Shown: positions 52,727-61,576 of the stretch, in pieces
Position numbering within the stretch: the first letter of the stretch is position 1
Layout of the letters: each line of letters starts with the position of its first letter
Assembly: GCF_003385235.1 (NCBI RefSeq)
Contig: NZ_PQIA01000016.1
Coordinates: 1 to 64,000, forward strand
From: Amycolatopsis circi
GTDB taxonomy: Bacteria; Actinomycetota; Actinomycetes; Mycobacteriales; Pseudonocardiaceae
Direction: 5' to 3'
Length of the DNA: 64,000 bases
The notes under the pieces: generated by a model
Told to the model about the DNA's origin: nothing
The model's database searches: none
What the model saw: the letters and a program-made list of their open reading frames with translations, nothing else
Program-made: the position numbers and the translations under genes

Positions 52727-52807
52727 ACCGCTGCGGCTCGCGTTCTCAACGCTCCAGCTCCCGTTTCTCCAAGACGAGACGAAGTCCGCCGCCGCAGAAT
52801 CGGTGGT

Positions 52808-53200
52808 ATGACTCCACAACCGACCGTCTGGCCAGCCTTCCGTTACAACGACGCCCGCGGCGCGATCCGTTTCCTCACGGACGTTCTCGGCTTCGAAGAG
52901 ACCCTCGTGGTACCCGGCGAGAACGGTGTCGCGCATGCCGAACTCCGTTGGCCCGAAGGCGGTGCCGTGATGCTGGGCAGCTGCGGCGGCCCTGCCGACG
53001 GCGTGCACGACGAGATGAAACCTGGTACCAGCGCCGTGTACGTGGTCTCGGATCGCGTAGACGAGATCTACGCCCGCGTGCGCGAAGCCGGTGCCGAAAT
53101 CAGCATGGAGCTGCACGACACCGACTACGGCTCGCACACGTTCACCGTCCGCGATCCGGAGGGGAACGCCTGGACGGTCGGGAGTTACCGGGGTGCGTAG
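52808..53200 (+). CDS. VOC family protein (glyoxalase/bleomycin-resistance type)
   Basis: Single VOC domain of 130 residues: WPAFRYNDARGAIRFLTDVL, GFEETLVVP, the second half IYARVREAGAEISMELHDTD and FTVRDPEGNAWTVGSY. Possible glyoxalase or antibiotic-binding protein. ATG 52808. Confidence 0.88.
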   Translation: MTPQPTVWPAFRYNDARGAIRFLTDVLGFEETLVVPGENGVAHAELRWPEGGAVMLGSCGGPADGVHDEMKPGTSAVYVVSDRVDEIYARVREAGAEISMELHDTDYGSHTFTVRDPEGNAWTVGSYRGA

Positions 53201-53206
53201 GGGCCT

Positions 53207-53248
53207 CGTGAGTGGCAATCCCGGTTAGAACCGGGATAGGCGCTCACG
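53207..53248. terminator. Family hairpin copy 3 (imperfect)
   Basis: Left arm 53207-53226 and right arm 53229-53248, centre GGTT-AG-AACC. Right arm has three changes from the perfect complement, one of them a G-U pair. Between the VOC and cupin genes, convergent. Confidence 0.8.
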
Positions 53249-53249
53249 A

Positions 53250-53585
53250 CTAACCCTCGGGATAGAAGACGAACAAGGTGCAGCCAGTCTCGGTCGCGGG
53301 CACGTGCCAGGAGCCAGCCGGGGCGTGGATGAACGTGCCGGCTGGGTAGTCGCGGGCGCCGTCGTTGAAGACGCCGGACACGACGAAGACTTCTTCGGAC
53401 CCGGGCTCGTGCACGTCGCGTTCGGGCCACGTGCTGCCGGGGTCGAATTCGACCACGTTGGCGTGCGCGCCGTTTTCGCCGGTCCACAGCGGACGGAGGC
53501 GGATGCCGGGGAACAGGTCCTTCACCGGGGCTTCGTCGACCGGGACCGACGTGTAGCCCGGCTGGGCAAGGATTTCGGGGTGCAT
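53250..53585 (-). CDS. Cupin-domain protein
   Basis: Single-domain cupin of 111 residues: DPGSTWPERDVHEPGSEEVF, then VVSGVFNDGARDYPAGTFIH, APAGSWHVP. Motif 1 His is reduced to a DVHEPGSE pattern and motif 2 has FIHAPAGS. ChrR-like or sensor-type cupin. ATG 53585. Divergent from the GlxA-type regulator at 53657. Confidence 0.85.
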   Translation of the reverse strand: MHPEILAQPGYTSVPVDEAPVKDLFPGIRLRPLWTGENGAHANVVEFDPGSTWPERDVHEPGSEEVFVVSGVFNDGARDYPAGTFIHAPAGSWHVPATETGCTLFVFYPEG

Positions 53586-53656
53586 GGGTTCCAGCTTGAC
53601 CGCACTGGCGAACGCGGGACAGTGTCAGGAAAGACGTCATAGGGTACTTTCTTGCC

Positions 53657-54592
53657 ATGCATCGCGTGGTGGCTCTCGTCCAGCCGGTGCAGTCGACGTT
53701 CGAACTCGGCTGCGGCGTCGAAGTGTTCGGCACGACCAGGGTCGGGGTGCCGCAGCACTACGAATTCGAGGTGTGCACCGAGAATCCCGGTCCGGTGCCG
53801 ACGTCGGCCGGATATGCGATGCACGTGTCCAGCGGGCTTTCCAAGCTCGCCACGGCCGACACGGTGCTGATTCCGGGCTGGCTGCCGGTCGAGACGCCGC
53901 TTTCGCCGAAGGTGCGCCGGGCGTTGCTGCGCGCGCATGAACGAGGAGCGCGGTTGGTCACGATCTGCTCGGGCGTCTTCGCGCTGGCTCAGACCGGGCT
54001 GCTGGACGGAAGAACGGCGACGACGCACTGGGCGCGAATCGACCAGTTGCAGCGGGATTTCCCGGAAGTGCAGGTGGAACCGGACGTGCTTTACGTGGAC
54101 CACGGCGACGTCGCCACGAGCGCGGGTGCGGGAGCGGGCATCGACCTGTGCTTGCACCTGGTCCGGCGCGATCACGGGGCGGCGCACGCGGCGCTGATCT
54201 CGCGGCACATGGTGATGCCGACGCATCGCGAGGGCGGGCAAGTGCAATACGCGCCGCCGCAAGCGTCCGCGGATGCGCTGGACGGATTGCTCGACTGGGC
54301 GGGGGAGCGGTTGGGGACGCCGTTGTCGGTCGAGGATTTGGCTGCCCGCTTGCGGATTTCGCCGCGGACGCTGGCCCGCCGGTTCGCGGATCAGCTCGGG
54401 ACGAGTCCGGGTGCGTGGCTGCTGTCGCGCCGGGTGGCGGAGGCGCGGCGGTTGCTGGAGGAGACGGACCTGCCGGTGGACGCGATCGCGGCGCGGGTCG
54501 GTCTGGTGTCGGCGGTGAACTTGCGACGTCGGTTCCGGGCGCAGGTCGGGACAACGCCGGGGGCGTATCGCAGGGCGTTCCGAATAGGGTGA
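53657..54592 (+). CDS. GlxA family AraC-type regulator
   Basis: Protein of 311 residues. N-terminal DJ-1/PfpI-like domain (VTICSGVFALAQTGLLDGRT, TTHWARIDQLQRDFP, the nucleophile-elbow Cys in ICSGVF). C-terminal AraC HTH pair (LSVEDLAARLRISPRTLARR, LPVDAIAARVGLVSAVNLRR). GlxA-type regulators respond to unknown small molecules. ATG 53657. The 3' third has G/T-ending codons. Confidence 0.9.
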   Translation: MHRVVALVQPVQSTFELGCGVEVFGTTRVGVPQHYEFEVCTENPGPVPTSAGYAMHVSSGLSKLATADTVLIPGWLPVETPLSPKVRRALLRAHERGARLVTICSGVFALAQTGLLDGRTATTHWARIDQLQRDFPEVQVEPDVLYVDHGDVATSAGAGAGIDLCLHLVRRDHGAAHAALISRHMVMPTHREGGQVQYAPPQASADALDGLLDWAGERLGTPLSVEDLAARLRISPRTLARRFADQLGTSPGAWLLSRRVAEARRLLEETDLPVDAIAARVGLVSAVNLRRRFRAQVGTTPGAYRRAFRIG

Positions 54593-54634
54593 TCGGCGCG
54601 TACCGGCAGGGAGGTCCAGTACGCGCCGATCACC
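54588..54634. terminator. 16-bp perfect hairpin at a convergent junction
   Basis: GGTGATCGGCGCGTAC (54588-54603) pairs with 54619-54634, loop 15. The GlxA stop codon lies in the left arm. Confidence 0.75.
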
Positions 54635-54637
54635 GGG

Positions 54638-57262
54638 TTACGCGGTGGTGGTTTGCACCGTCACCGCGGGGCCGACACCGGTTCCGGTGACGGCCGCGAT
54701 CGTGAACGTGTACGCGGTCCCGGACTTCAACCCGTCCACGACGCGGGTCAGGCCCTTCTGCGTGGGCTGGCTGACGATCGTGTCGCGGCCGACGACCTCG
54801 ATGGTGCGGCCGTCGGACACGGTGATCCGGTAGCCGATCACCGGGGTCGACCCGGTTTCCTTCGGCGGCGTCCAGTGGATGCTCGCCGCGTCAGTGCTCG
54901 GCAGCGCCTTCGCCCCGGTCGGAGCGGCAGCGGGCTGGGTGCCCGGCTGTCCGACGGTGACCGGTGCCGATGGCAGCGAAGGCAGGCCAGTCCCGTATCG
55001 GTTGCGTGCGGCGACCGTGACCGTGTACGTCTGGCCATCAGTCAGCTTCGGGATCACCGTGTACCCGGTGCGCGCGAAGTCCTTGGCAGACACCGAAGCC
55101 GTGACACTGTGCTTGCCGTCCGACGCGGTCAGCAGGTAATCCTGCACCGGCGCACCGTTTTCCGCGACCGTCGGGTTCCAGGTCGCGTACAGCTGCCCGG
55201 ACACCGAGAAGGTGCCGATCCGCGTCGGTGCCTGCGGAGCGGACGCGCCGTCGATCCGGCGGTTCAGCACCGAGCGGTGGCCCGGTTCGATGCCCGCGTT
55301 GTCCACAATGGACTTCGGTGCGGCGGCCGGATTGTTCAGCAGGTGGTTGCCCGAGGTGATGACGCCCTTCTTGTTGCCGTCCGGATCGCCCTGCTCCCAG
55401 TAGTTTTCGGAGATGACGGTCGGGTCGTTGTTGCCGAGCGAGTCGCGGTAGTCGACGTGCGTGGAGGCGACGTTGGCGTACGCCGCGTGGTAAAGCACGT
55501 TGCCGGAAACGGTTTCGTAGGTGCAGCCGTTGTCGGTGTAGACGGACTTGCCGAGACCCCACTGGTCGTAGATGACGTTCCCGGTCACCTTCTCGCCCTC
55601 GGCCTGCGACGGGCCGGTGATGCCCTGGGTGTAGATGCCGCCGCCGTCGTCCAGCGAAAGCATGTAGTCGTGGATCAGGTTGTCCGACACCACGTTGTTG
55701 CGCGAGACGTTCGGCGTCGCGGCCTGTTTGATCTTGTCCGGCCAGCCGCCCCAGCCCATCGAGATGCCGGAGTACGCGACGTGGTCGATCTGGTTGTGCG
55801 ACACGACATTGTCCTGCGAATACCCGTTGACGATCGGGACGCCGCCGGTGAATTCGCGCGGCATGCCGTACAGGTGGTTGTTGGTCACCTTGACCCGCGT
55901 GGTCAGGTCCGCGCCAGCCGCGGTGGGCTTGCTGACGCCGCCGATTTCGACGCCGTTGCCGGAGATGTCGGTGAACACGCTGTCGGACACGCTGCTGTCC
56001 TGCGCGCCTTCGCCGAGGTCGAGACCGGCCGCGCCGAGGTGCGCGAACACGGTGTCCTGGAACTCGATCCGGTGCCCGTGCGACATCGAGACGTTGCCGG
56101 GTTCCTTCGTCCAGTCCGCGTACGGGCAGGAACCGCCGGGCGTGAACTGGCACAGGCCCTGCGTGGCCCAGCCGCGTTCGCCGGTGATCCGGTAGCCGGC
56201 CTGGATTTCGGAGAAGCCTTCCGGCGACGACGGTTCGAGCCAGGTCGCGTAGGAGAACTGGATGCCGCGGAAGGAGATGTCGTGGATCGGCTTCTCAGCG
56301 GTGCCGCGGCCGTCCACGAGCTTCTCCAGCGCGGGCATCTCGACGTCGGCCCAGTGCAGGTTTTCGCCCTTGCGCGGCAGGTAGTACACGGTGTGCGCGG
56401 AGCGGTCGAGGTACCACTCGCCGGGAGTGTCCAGCAGCTCGAACGCATTCTCCACATAGGACGGTTGGCGTCCGTTGGTGAGATCGCCGGGGCCGACCAT
56501 GTTGACCGAACGGCCGGGGATGTCGGCGAACATCACGCGGCGGGTGGAGTTGTCCCAGCACGGCTGCGCCATGGTGATCGTCGTGCCCGTCGCCGAAGCG
56601 ACCGGGCAGCGCGGCTCGGTCCACTGGCCGAGGCCGTTGCGCTCGACGTTCCACAGCTCCTCGCCGCTGGTGTAAACCAGTTCGAGGTCGCTCGGGTTTC
56701 GCCAGTGCGCCATGGTGTCCGCGGACGCGGTGTATCCGGTATCGGTCGCCTTCACGCTCACCGGAAGCCGTCCGGACGCTCGCTGCGCGCGGACGCCGTC
56801 GACGTACAGCTGGCGGGTGTTGTCCAGCCCAGCGGGCGCGGGAGCGGAGTAGAGGCCCGGCCGTCCGGCGACCGGATGCCAGCCGCTGACCTGCTTGCCG
56901 CCGCTGACCACGGTGCCCGGCGAGCCCTGCCAGACGACCCGATGGCCGTTCCAGCCGGAATCGGCCGCGTCGAGTTCTAGCGGTTTGTCGAGCCGGTAGG
57001 TGCCGGAGGCGACGTGCACGGTCAGGTCGGAGTTCAGGTGCGCGACACGTTGCCGGACCAACTGCTGGGCGCGGGGGAGCGTGCGCACCGGCGACCAGAC
57101 GGCGCCAGACCCGGAATCGTTGCCCCACGGCGAGACGTACACGTCCTGGTTGCCCGGCCACGCGGCGGCCGCACCAGCGGGCAGCAGCGCGGTCGCGGTC
57201 AGCACCGCCGCGGCCAGCCCCAGTGCGCGCCTCCCGTTCGGGCGCGCTGGTCTGAGCTTCAT
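54638..57262 (-). CDS. Secreted right-handed beta-helix glycan-active protein with two Fn3 domains
   Basis: Pre-protein of 874 residues, signal to about residue 34. N-terminus DVYVSPWGNDSGSGAVWSPV then RTLPRAQQLVRQ is the start of GH141/GH110-type parallel beta-helix proteins. Residues about 300-640 are repeat strands (GNGVEIGG, NNHLYGMPREFTGG, HNQIDHVAYSGISMGWGG, SDNLIHDYMLSLDDGGGIYT). Residues about 680-874 are two fibronectin III domains. Probably a carbohydrate-degrading enzyme, beside an alpha-galactosidase. ATG 57262; fits no exact family without a search. Confidence 0.8.
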   Translation of the reverse strand: MKLRPARPNGRRALGLAAAVLTATALLPAGAAAAWPGNQDVYVSPWGNDSGSGAVWSPVRTLPRAQQLVRQRVAHLNSDLTVHVASGTYRLDKPLELDAADSGWNGHRVVWQGSPGTVVSGGKQVSGWHPVAGRPGLYSAPAPAGLDNTRQLYVDGVRAQRASGRLPVSVKATDTGYTASADTMAHWRNPSDLELVYTSGEELWNVERNGLGQWTEPRCPVASATGTTITMAQPCWDNSTRRVMFADIPGRSVNMVGPGDLTNGRQPSYVENAFELLDTPGEWYLDRSAHTVYYLPRKGENLHWADVEMPALEKLVDGRGTAEKPIHDISFRGIQFSYATWLEPSSPEGFSEIQAGYRITGERGWATQGLCQFTPGGSCPYADWTKEPGNVSMSHGHRIEFQDTVFAHLGAAGLDLGEGAQDSSVSDSVFTDISGNGVEIGGVSKPTAAGADLTTRVKVTNNHLYGMPREFTGGVPIVNGYSQDNVVSHNQIDHVAYSGISMGWGGWPDKIKQAATPNVSRNNVVSDNLIHDYMLSLDDGGGIYTQGITGPSQAEGEKVTGNVIYDQWGLGKSVYTDNGCTYETVSGNVLYHAAYANVASTHVDYRDSLGNNDPTVISENYWEQGDPDGNKKGVITSGNHLLNNPAAAPKSIVDNAGIEPGHRSVLNRRIDGASAPQAPTRIGTFSVSGQLYATWNPTVAENGAPVQDYLLTASDGKHSVTASVSAKDFARTGYTVIPKLTDGQTYTVTVAARNRYGTGLPSLPSAPVTVGQPGTQPAAAPTGAKALPSTDAASIHWTPPKETGSTPVIGYRITVSDGRTIEVVGRDTIVSQPTQKGLTRVVDGLKSGTAYTFTIAAVTGTGVGPAVTVQTTTA

Positions 57263-57497
57263 CCGGGACCTCCGTGTTCGCCAGTGAACGACGCGAGTCC
57301 GCGCCGCAAGAAAGATAGGATCTATTCGCGACCGTGTCGAGAGGATCCGCGGGGATATTCCGAGCATTCACGGTGGTGAACAGGGTTGACCCGGTCGGCG
57401 GGTTTCGTCCCGGTTAGCGGTCAGTGATCCGATGAATCATTGCTGCCCGAGGTCTGGCGCGCGTACAACGAAGCGATCCCCGGGAGAGGTGGTCGCG
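57263..57497. promoter_or_regulatory. Divergent promoter region of two secreted glycosidase genes
   Basis: Contains AAAGATAGGATCTATTCG (57313-57330), an imperfect palindrome GATAG-GAT-CTATT, and TGATCCGATGAATCATT (57423-57439), another imperfect dyad. Either could be the site of a sugar-responsive repressor. No gene for it is adjacent. Confidence 0.35.
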
Positions 57498-58823
57498 ATG
57501 AAGCGAAGTCGGATCGGTGTGCTGGCCGCGGCGGTAGCGGTGCTCTTGGGACCGCTGGCCGGAACAGCGGCGGCGGACAGCCAGTCGATCGAGTCCTGGA
57601 CACCGGTGGCGAGAACGCCGCCGATGGGCTGGAGCAGTTGGAGCGCGCTGCGCCGGAAGTTCACCGAGGAGACGATCAAGGCCCAAGCCGACGTCATGCA
57701 CGACCGGCTCGCCGCCTACGGCTACCGGTACATCAACATCGACGCGGGCTGGAACGACCACGTCGACGAGTTCGGCCGCGTCGCTCCTGATCCGAAGAAG
57801 TTCCCGAACGGCATCGCCTCGCTGGCCCGGTACCTGCACCAGCGCGGCCTGAAATTCGGCATCTACCTGGTGCCCGGCGTCCCCGCGCAAGCGGTTGCGG
57901 CGGACTCGCCGATCGAGGGCACGCCGTACCGAGTGCACGACATCGTCATGCCCGGCGCGGGCAACACCGCGGACGACAAATCCGCCAAGCTCGACTTCAG
58001 CAAGCCCGGCGCGGCCGCATACGTCCGCTCGCAGGCGCGGCAGCTGGCGTCGTGGGGCGTCGACTACATCAAAATGGACTTCGTCGGCCCCGGCGGCGGC
58101 AAGATCCCCGCGGACAACCGCGAGGACATCCGGCAGTGGCACGCGGCGATCGGGGCCACCGGCCGTCCGATCCACTTGGAACTGTCGAACTCGCTCAGCA
58201 TCGCCGAGGCCGCGACCTGGCAGCGCTACAGCAACGGCTGGCGGATCGAGGGCGACATCGAGTGCTACTCGCATTGCGTCGGCCTCACGAACTGGGACGT
58301 GCGGGTCAAGCTGCGCTTCGCCGACGCTCCCAAGTGGACCGGCTTCGCGGGCCCCGGCCACTGGAACGACCTGGACTCCATCGAGATCGGCAACGGCGAC
58401 GCGAACGGCATCACCCCGGACGAGCGGCAGAGCGTCATGACGCTGTGGGCGATGGAAGCCTCGCCGCTGCTGCTCGGCACCGACCTGACCAAACTCGATC
58501 CGGACGACCTGAAACTGCTCACCAACCGCGAGGTGCTGGCCGTCGACCAGGCAGGCCGACCGGCACGCCCGGTTTCGCAGGAGACGCAGCAGCAGGTGTG
58601 GTTCAGCCCCGACGGCCGTGGCGGGGTGACAGTCGCGCTGTTCAACCTGGGCTCGACGGAGGCTCCGGTGACGGCGTCGTGGCAGGACCTGGAGCTGCGC
58701 GGCCCGGCTGCCGTGCGGGATCTGTGGACGCATCGGAACCTGGGGGTGAGCCGGGACAGTTTCACCGCGACGCTCGCACCGCACGCTTCGCGGCTGCTGC
58801 ACCTGGTTCCGCGTCATCACTGA
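57498..58823 (+). CDS. Secreted GH27 alpha-galactosidase-like glycosidase
   Basis: Pre-protein of 441 residues, signal to about residue 26. GH27 landmarks TPPMGWSSWSAL near residue 41, INIDAGWND, nucleophile Asp194 in YIKMDFVG, acid/base Asp253 in RIEGDIECYSHC, then WNDLDSIEIGNGD and ASPLLLGTDL. C-terminal beta-sandwich. Removes terminal alpha-galactose (or related) residues. ATG 57498 after GGGAGAGG. Confidence 0.92.
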   Translation: MKRSRIGVLAAAVAVLLGPLAGTAAADSQSIESWTPVARTPPMGWSSWSALRRKFTEETIKAQADVMHDRLAAYGYRYINIDAGWNDHVDEFGRVAPDPKKFPNGIASLARYLHQRGLKFGIYLVPGVPAQAVAADSPIEGTPYRVHDIVMPGAGNTADDKSAKLDFSKPGAAAYVRSQARQLASWGVDYIKMDFVGPGGGKIPADNREDIRQWHAAIGATGRPIHLELSNSLSIAEAATWQRYSNGWRIEGDIECYSHCVGLTNWDVRVKLRFADAPKWTGFAGPGHWNDLDSIEIGNGDANGITPDERQSVMTLWAMEASPLLLGTDLTKLDPDDLKLLTNREVLAVDQAGRPARPVSQETQQQVWFSPDGRGGVTVALFNLGSTEAPVTASWQDLELRGPAAVRDLWTHRNLGVSRDSFTATLAPHASRLLHLVPRHH

Positions 58824-58842
58824 GCCTGCGGACGTTCCAGCC

Positions 58843-58867
58843 GTCCGTGAGGGGAACCTTCACGGAC
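58843..58867 (+). terminator. Hairpin after the alpha-galactosidase gene
   Basis: GTCCGTGA (58843-58850) pairs with TCACGGAC (58860-58867) around GGGGAACCT. Confidence 0.55.
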
Positions 58868-59055
58868 TCCAGGGGACAACTCCGGAGGCGCCCGGGCGGG
58901 GTGCCTCCGGAGCGCTTCGGCGTGCGCGCCCGGTTCGAGCACCGTCGGTGGCGGAGCCCTCCGGGGCGCCGCCGTTCGGGTGCGAGGGCCGTTCATCTCA
59001 GCGTGTCGGCCGGCTCGCGTTCCGTTCACCCGGTTCATCTGGCACTCTGGACCCC

Positions 59056-59910
59056 GTGTTGCGGCTTGCAGGTGCACGGCTGCTCGACGATCGGGACTAT
59101 CCGGCGGTGCGCGCTGCACTCGCCGCCGACCCGGTGGGCAGCTGCATGGTTAGCGCCCGGGTCGAGGCGGCCGGTCTCGACCCGTGGCGTCTTGGTGGCG
59201 AGCTGTGGGCGGCCGACGCCCGTACGGTGCGCGCCGGACGGCTCACCGGTTTGTGCTTCGCCGGACCCAACCTGATCCCGTTGCGCGGCAACGCTTCGGC
59301 GCTGCGGTCGTTCGCCGACCGGGCGCTGCGCCGCCAGCGCACCTGCTCCTCGCTCGTCGGACCCGCGCCGCAGGTGCTCGGGCTCTGGGACGAGCTGTCG
59401 TCGGAATGGGGACCGGCCCGCGAGGTGCGCGGCGACCAGCCGCTGATGGCGCTCGAAGGCGACCCGCTGGTGCCCGCCGACCCGCAGGTCCGCACCGTCC
59501 GCCCGCACGAACTCGACCGCTACCTGCCCGCGGCGGTGGCGATGTTCATCGAGGAGGTCGGCGTCGACCCGCGCGCGGGCGACGGCGGAGCCAGCTACCG
59601 CGCCCGGGTGAGCGAGCTGATCTCCACCGGCCGCGCGTTCGCCCGGTTCGAGGACGGCGAGGTCGTGTTCAAGGCCGAGATCGGCGCGATGTCCGCGCGG
59701 GTCGGCCAGATCCAGGGCGTGTGGGTGCATCCGGACCGGCGCGGCGGCGGGCTCGGCACCGCGGGCACCGCGGCGGTGGTGAATCGCCTGGTCCACGGCC
59801 TCGGCCGGACCGCGAGCCTGTACGTGAACGGCTTCAACGCGCCCGCGCTGGCGGCCTACCGGCGGATCGGGTTCCAGCAGGTCGGGCAGTACGCGACCGT
59901 GCTGTTCTGA
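59056..59910 (+). CDS. GNAT acetyltransferase with DUF4081 N-domain
   Basis: Protein of 284 residues. N-terminal half resembles DUF4081 (RLAGARLLDDRDYPAVRAAL ... FAGPNLIPLRGN). C-terminal GNAT domain has VGQIQGVWVHPDRRGGGLGT (acetyl-CoA loop RRGGGLGT) and YVNGFNAPALAAYRRIGFQQ. Backbone neighbour of ispG in mycobacteria (Rv2867c). GTG 59056, leaderless-like. Confidence 0.9.
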   Translation: MLRLAGARLLDDRDYPAVRAALAADPVGSCMVSARVEAAGLDPWRLGGELWAADARTVRAGRLTGLCFAGPNLIPLRGNASALRSFADRALRRQRTCSSLVGPAPQVLGLWDELSSEWGPAREVRGDQPLMALEGDPLVPADPQVRTVRPHELDRYLPAAVAMFIEEVGVDPRAGDGGASYRARVSELISTGRAFARFEDGEVVFKAEIGAMSARVGQIQGVWVHPDRRGGGLGTAGTAAVVNRLVHGLGRTASLYVNGFNAPALAAYRRIGFQQVGQYATVLF

Positions 59911-59951
59911 GCTGGCTGCACCGCGATCGAGTGACGTCGTAGTCTGGGGAC

Positions 59952-60809
59952 ATGTCCGTTCGCGCCCCGTTGAAGCCCGGCGTCCAGACGCCGCGCCGTG
60001 CCGTCCCCGCCGACATCGCCCGCCCCGAGTACGTGGACCGGCCGGCGCCGAAACGGGACACCGGCAACGGAGTGCGCACGCCCGAGGTCGTCGAGGCGAT
60101 GCGGGTCGCGTCGAAGATCGCTGCGCAGGCGCTCGAAGAGGGCGGCAAGGCGGTCAAGCCCGGCGCGACCACCGACGACGTCGACAAGGTGGTGCACGAG
60201 TTCCTGCTTGACCACCGCGCTTATCCGTCGACGCTCGGCTACCGCGGCTTCCCGAAGTCGTGCTGCACCTCGCTGAACGAAGTGATCTGCCACGGCATCC
60301 CGGACTCGACCGTGATCGAGGACGGCGACATCTGCAACATCGACGTGACGGCCTTCATCGGCGGCGTGCACGGCGACACCAACGCGACGTTCCTCGCCGG
60401 CGACGTCTCCGAGGAGGTGCGGCTCCTGGTCGAGCGCACCCGCGAGGCGACCGCGCGCGCGATCAAGGCGGTCCGCCCCGGCCGTCAGCTCAACGTGATC
60501 GGCCGCGTGATCGAGGCGTACGCGAAGCGGTTCGGCTACGGCGTGGTGCGCGACTTCACCGGCCACGGCGTCGGCCCGGCGTTCCACACCGCGCCGACGG
60601 TGCTGCACTACGAGGAGCCCTCGGTGTCGACGCTGATCGAAGAGGGCATGACCTTCACGATCGAGCCGATGATCACGCTCGGCACCATCGACTACGACGT
60701 GTGGGACGACGGCTGGACGGTCACCACCAAGGACAAGAAGTGGACCGCCCAGTTCGAGCACACCCTGGTCGTCACTGCTAACGGCGCGGAGATCCTAACG
60801 CTCCCGTAA
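59952..60809 (+). CDS. map: Type I methionine aminopeptidase with SH3-binding-like N-extension
   Basis: MetAP of 285 residues. Metal ligands Asp131, Asp142, His205, Glu238 and Glu269 are present, with active-site His114 in VICHGIP. The N-terminal 40 residues are a Pro/Arg-rich extension as in mycobacterial MetAP1c (mapB). Removes the initiator Met. ATG 59952, with TAGTCT at 59940-59945, leaderless-like. Confidence 0.96.
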   Translation: MSVRAPLKPGVQTPRRAVPADIARPEYVDRPAPKRDTGNGVRTPEVVEAMRVASKIAAQALEEGGKAVKPGATTDDVDKVVHEFLLDHRAYPSTLGYRGFPKSCCTSLNEVICHGIPDSTVIEDGDICNIDVTAFIGGVHGDTNATFLAGDVSEEVRLLVERTREATARAIKAVRPGRQLNVIGRVIEAYAKRFGYGVVRDFTGHGVGPAFHTAPTVLHYEEPSVSTLIEEGMTFTIEPMITLGTIDYDVWDDGWTVTTKDKKWTAQFEHTLVVTANGAEILTLP

Positions 60810-60817
60810 GGCTCGTC

Positions 60818-60857
60818 GTGAGTGTTTATCCCGGTTAGAACCGGGATAAACACTCAC
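60818..60857. terminator. Family hairpin copy 4 (19-bp arms)
   Basis: Perfect arms 60818-60836 and 60839-60857, centre GGTT-AG-AACC, outer GTGAGTG/CACTCAC. Between the convergent map and GntR genes; the GntR stop lies in the right arm. Confidence 0.85.
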
Positions 60858-61528
60858 AAGTCTTCCGCGCGCGCGATCAGCTCGTCCAGGAATCCCGCCG
60901 CTTCGGCGGCCGACCGGTCGGCGTCGCGCGCTTCGATCGCGTCCACCAGCTCCCGGTGCCGGATCATCTCCGCGTGCTCCGGATTGTCCGAAGTGGACGC
61001 CACGCTCGCGGTGATCGCCTCCATCAGGCCGCGGTACAGCTCCAGCAGCAGCCCGTTGTGCCCGCACCGGACGACGACCTGGTGGAATTCCGCGTCGCTG
61101 CGGGCGAAATCGTCGAGGCGGCCCTCGTCCCAGTCGGTGTCCCGCCGGTTGAGCAGGACGCGCAGCTCGGCCACGTCTTCCTCAGTGCGCGCGGTCGCGG
61201 CCAGCCGAGCGCCCTCGACCTCCAGCAGCCGGCGCACGTGCAGCACCTCGCGCAGTTCCGTCCCGCACAGCCGCCGGATCGCGCCGGACACCTCGCTCGT
61301 CGCGCGCACGTACGTGCCGTCGCCCTGGCGGACTTCCAAGATCCCGGTGTGCGCCAGCGCGCGCACGGCCTCGCGGACCGTGTTGCGCCCGACGCCCAGT
61401 TGCGCGGACAGCTCCGGCTCGGTCGGGATCCGGTGCCCGATCGGCCATTCTCCGGCGGTGACCGCCTCGCGCAGCTGGTCGATGACCTGGTCGACGAGTC
61501 CGGCGCGGCGGGTGGTGGCCAACGGCAC
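60854..61528 (-). CDS. GntR family regulator, FadR (FCD) type
   Basis: Regulator of 224 residues. wHTH: LVDQVIDQLREAVTAGEWPI, PELSAQLGVGRNTVREAVRA, ILEVRQGDGTYV. FCD ligand domain with RRLLEVEGARLAA, FHQVVVRCGHN and the metal-type His residues. GTG 61528. Divergent from the CynX-type transporter it probably controls; ATCCTACGTATG-type bases at 61549-61560 may be its site. Confidence 0.9.
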   Translation of the reverse strand: MPLATTRRAGLVDQVIDQLREAVTAGEWPIGHRIPTEPELSAQLGVGRNTVREAVRALAHTGILEVRQGDGTYVRATSEVSGAIRRLCGTELREVLHVRRLLEVEGARLAATARTEEDVAELRVLLNRRDTDWDEGRLDDFARSDAEFHQVVVRCGHNGLLLELYRGLMEAITASVASTSDNPEHAEMIRHRELVDAIEARDADRSAAEAAGFLDELIARAEDL

Positions 61529-61576
61529 AGCCTGATCCCTTCATCCAATCATCCTACGTATGCGATAGTAGCGCAC

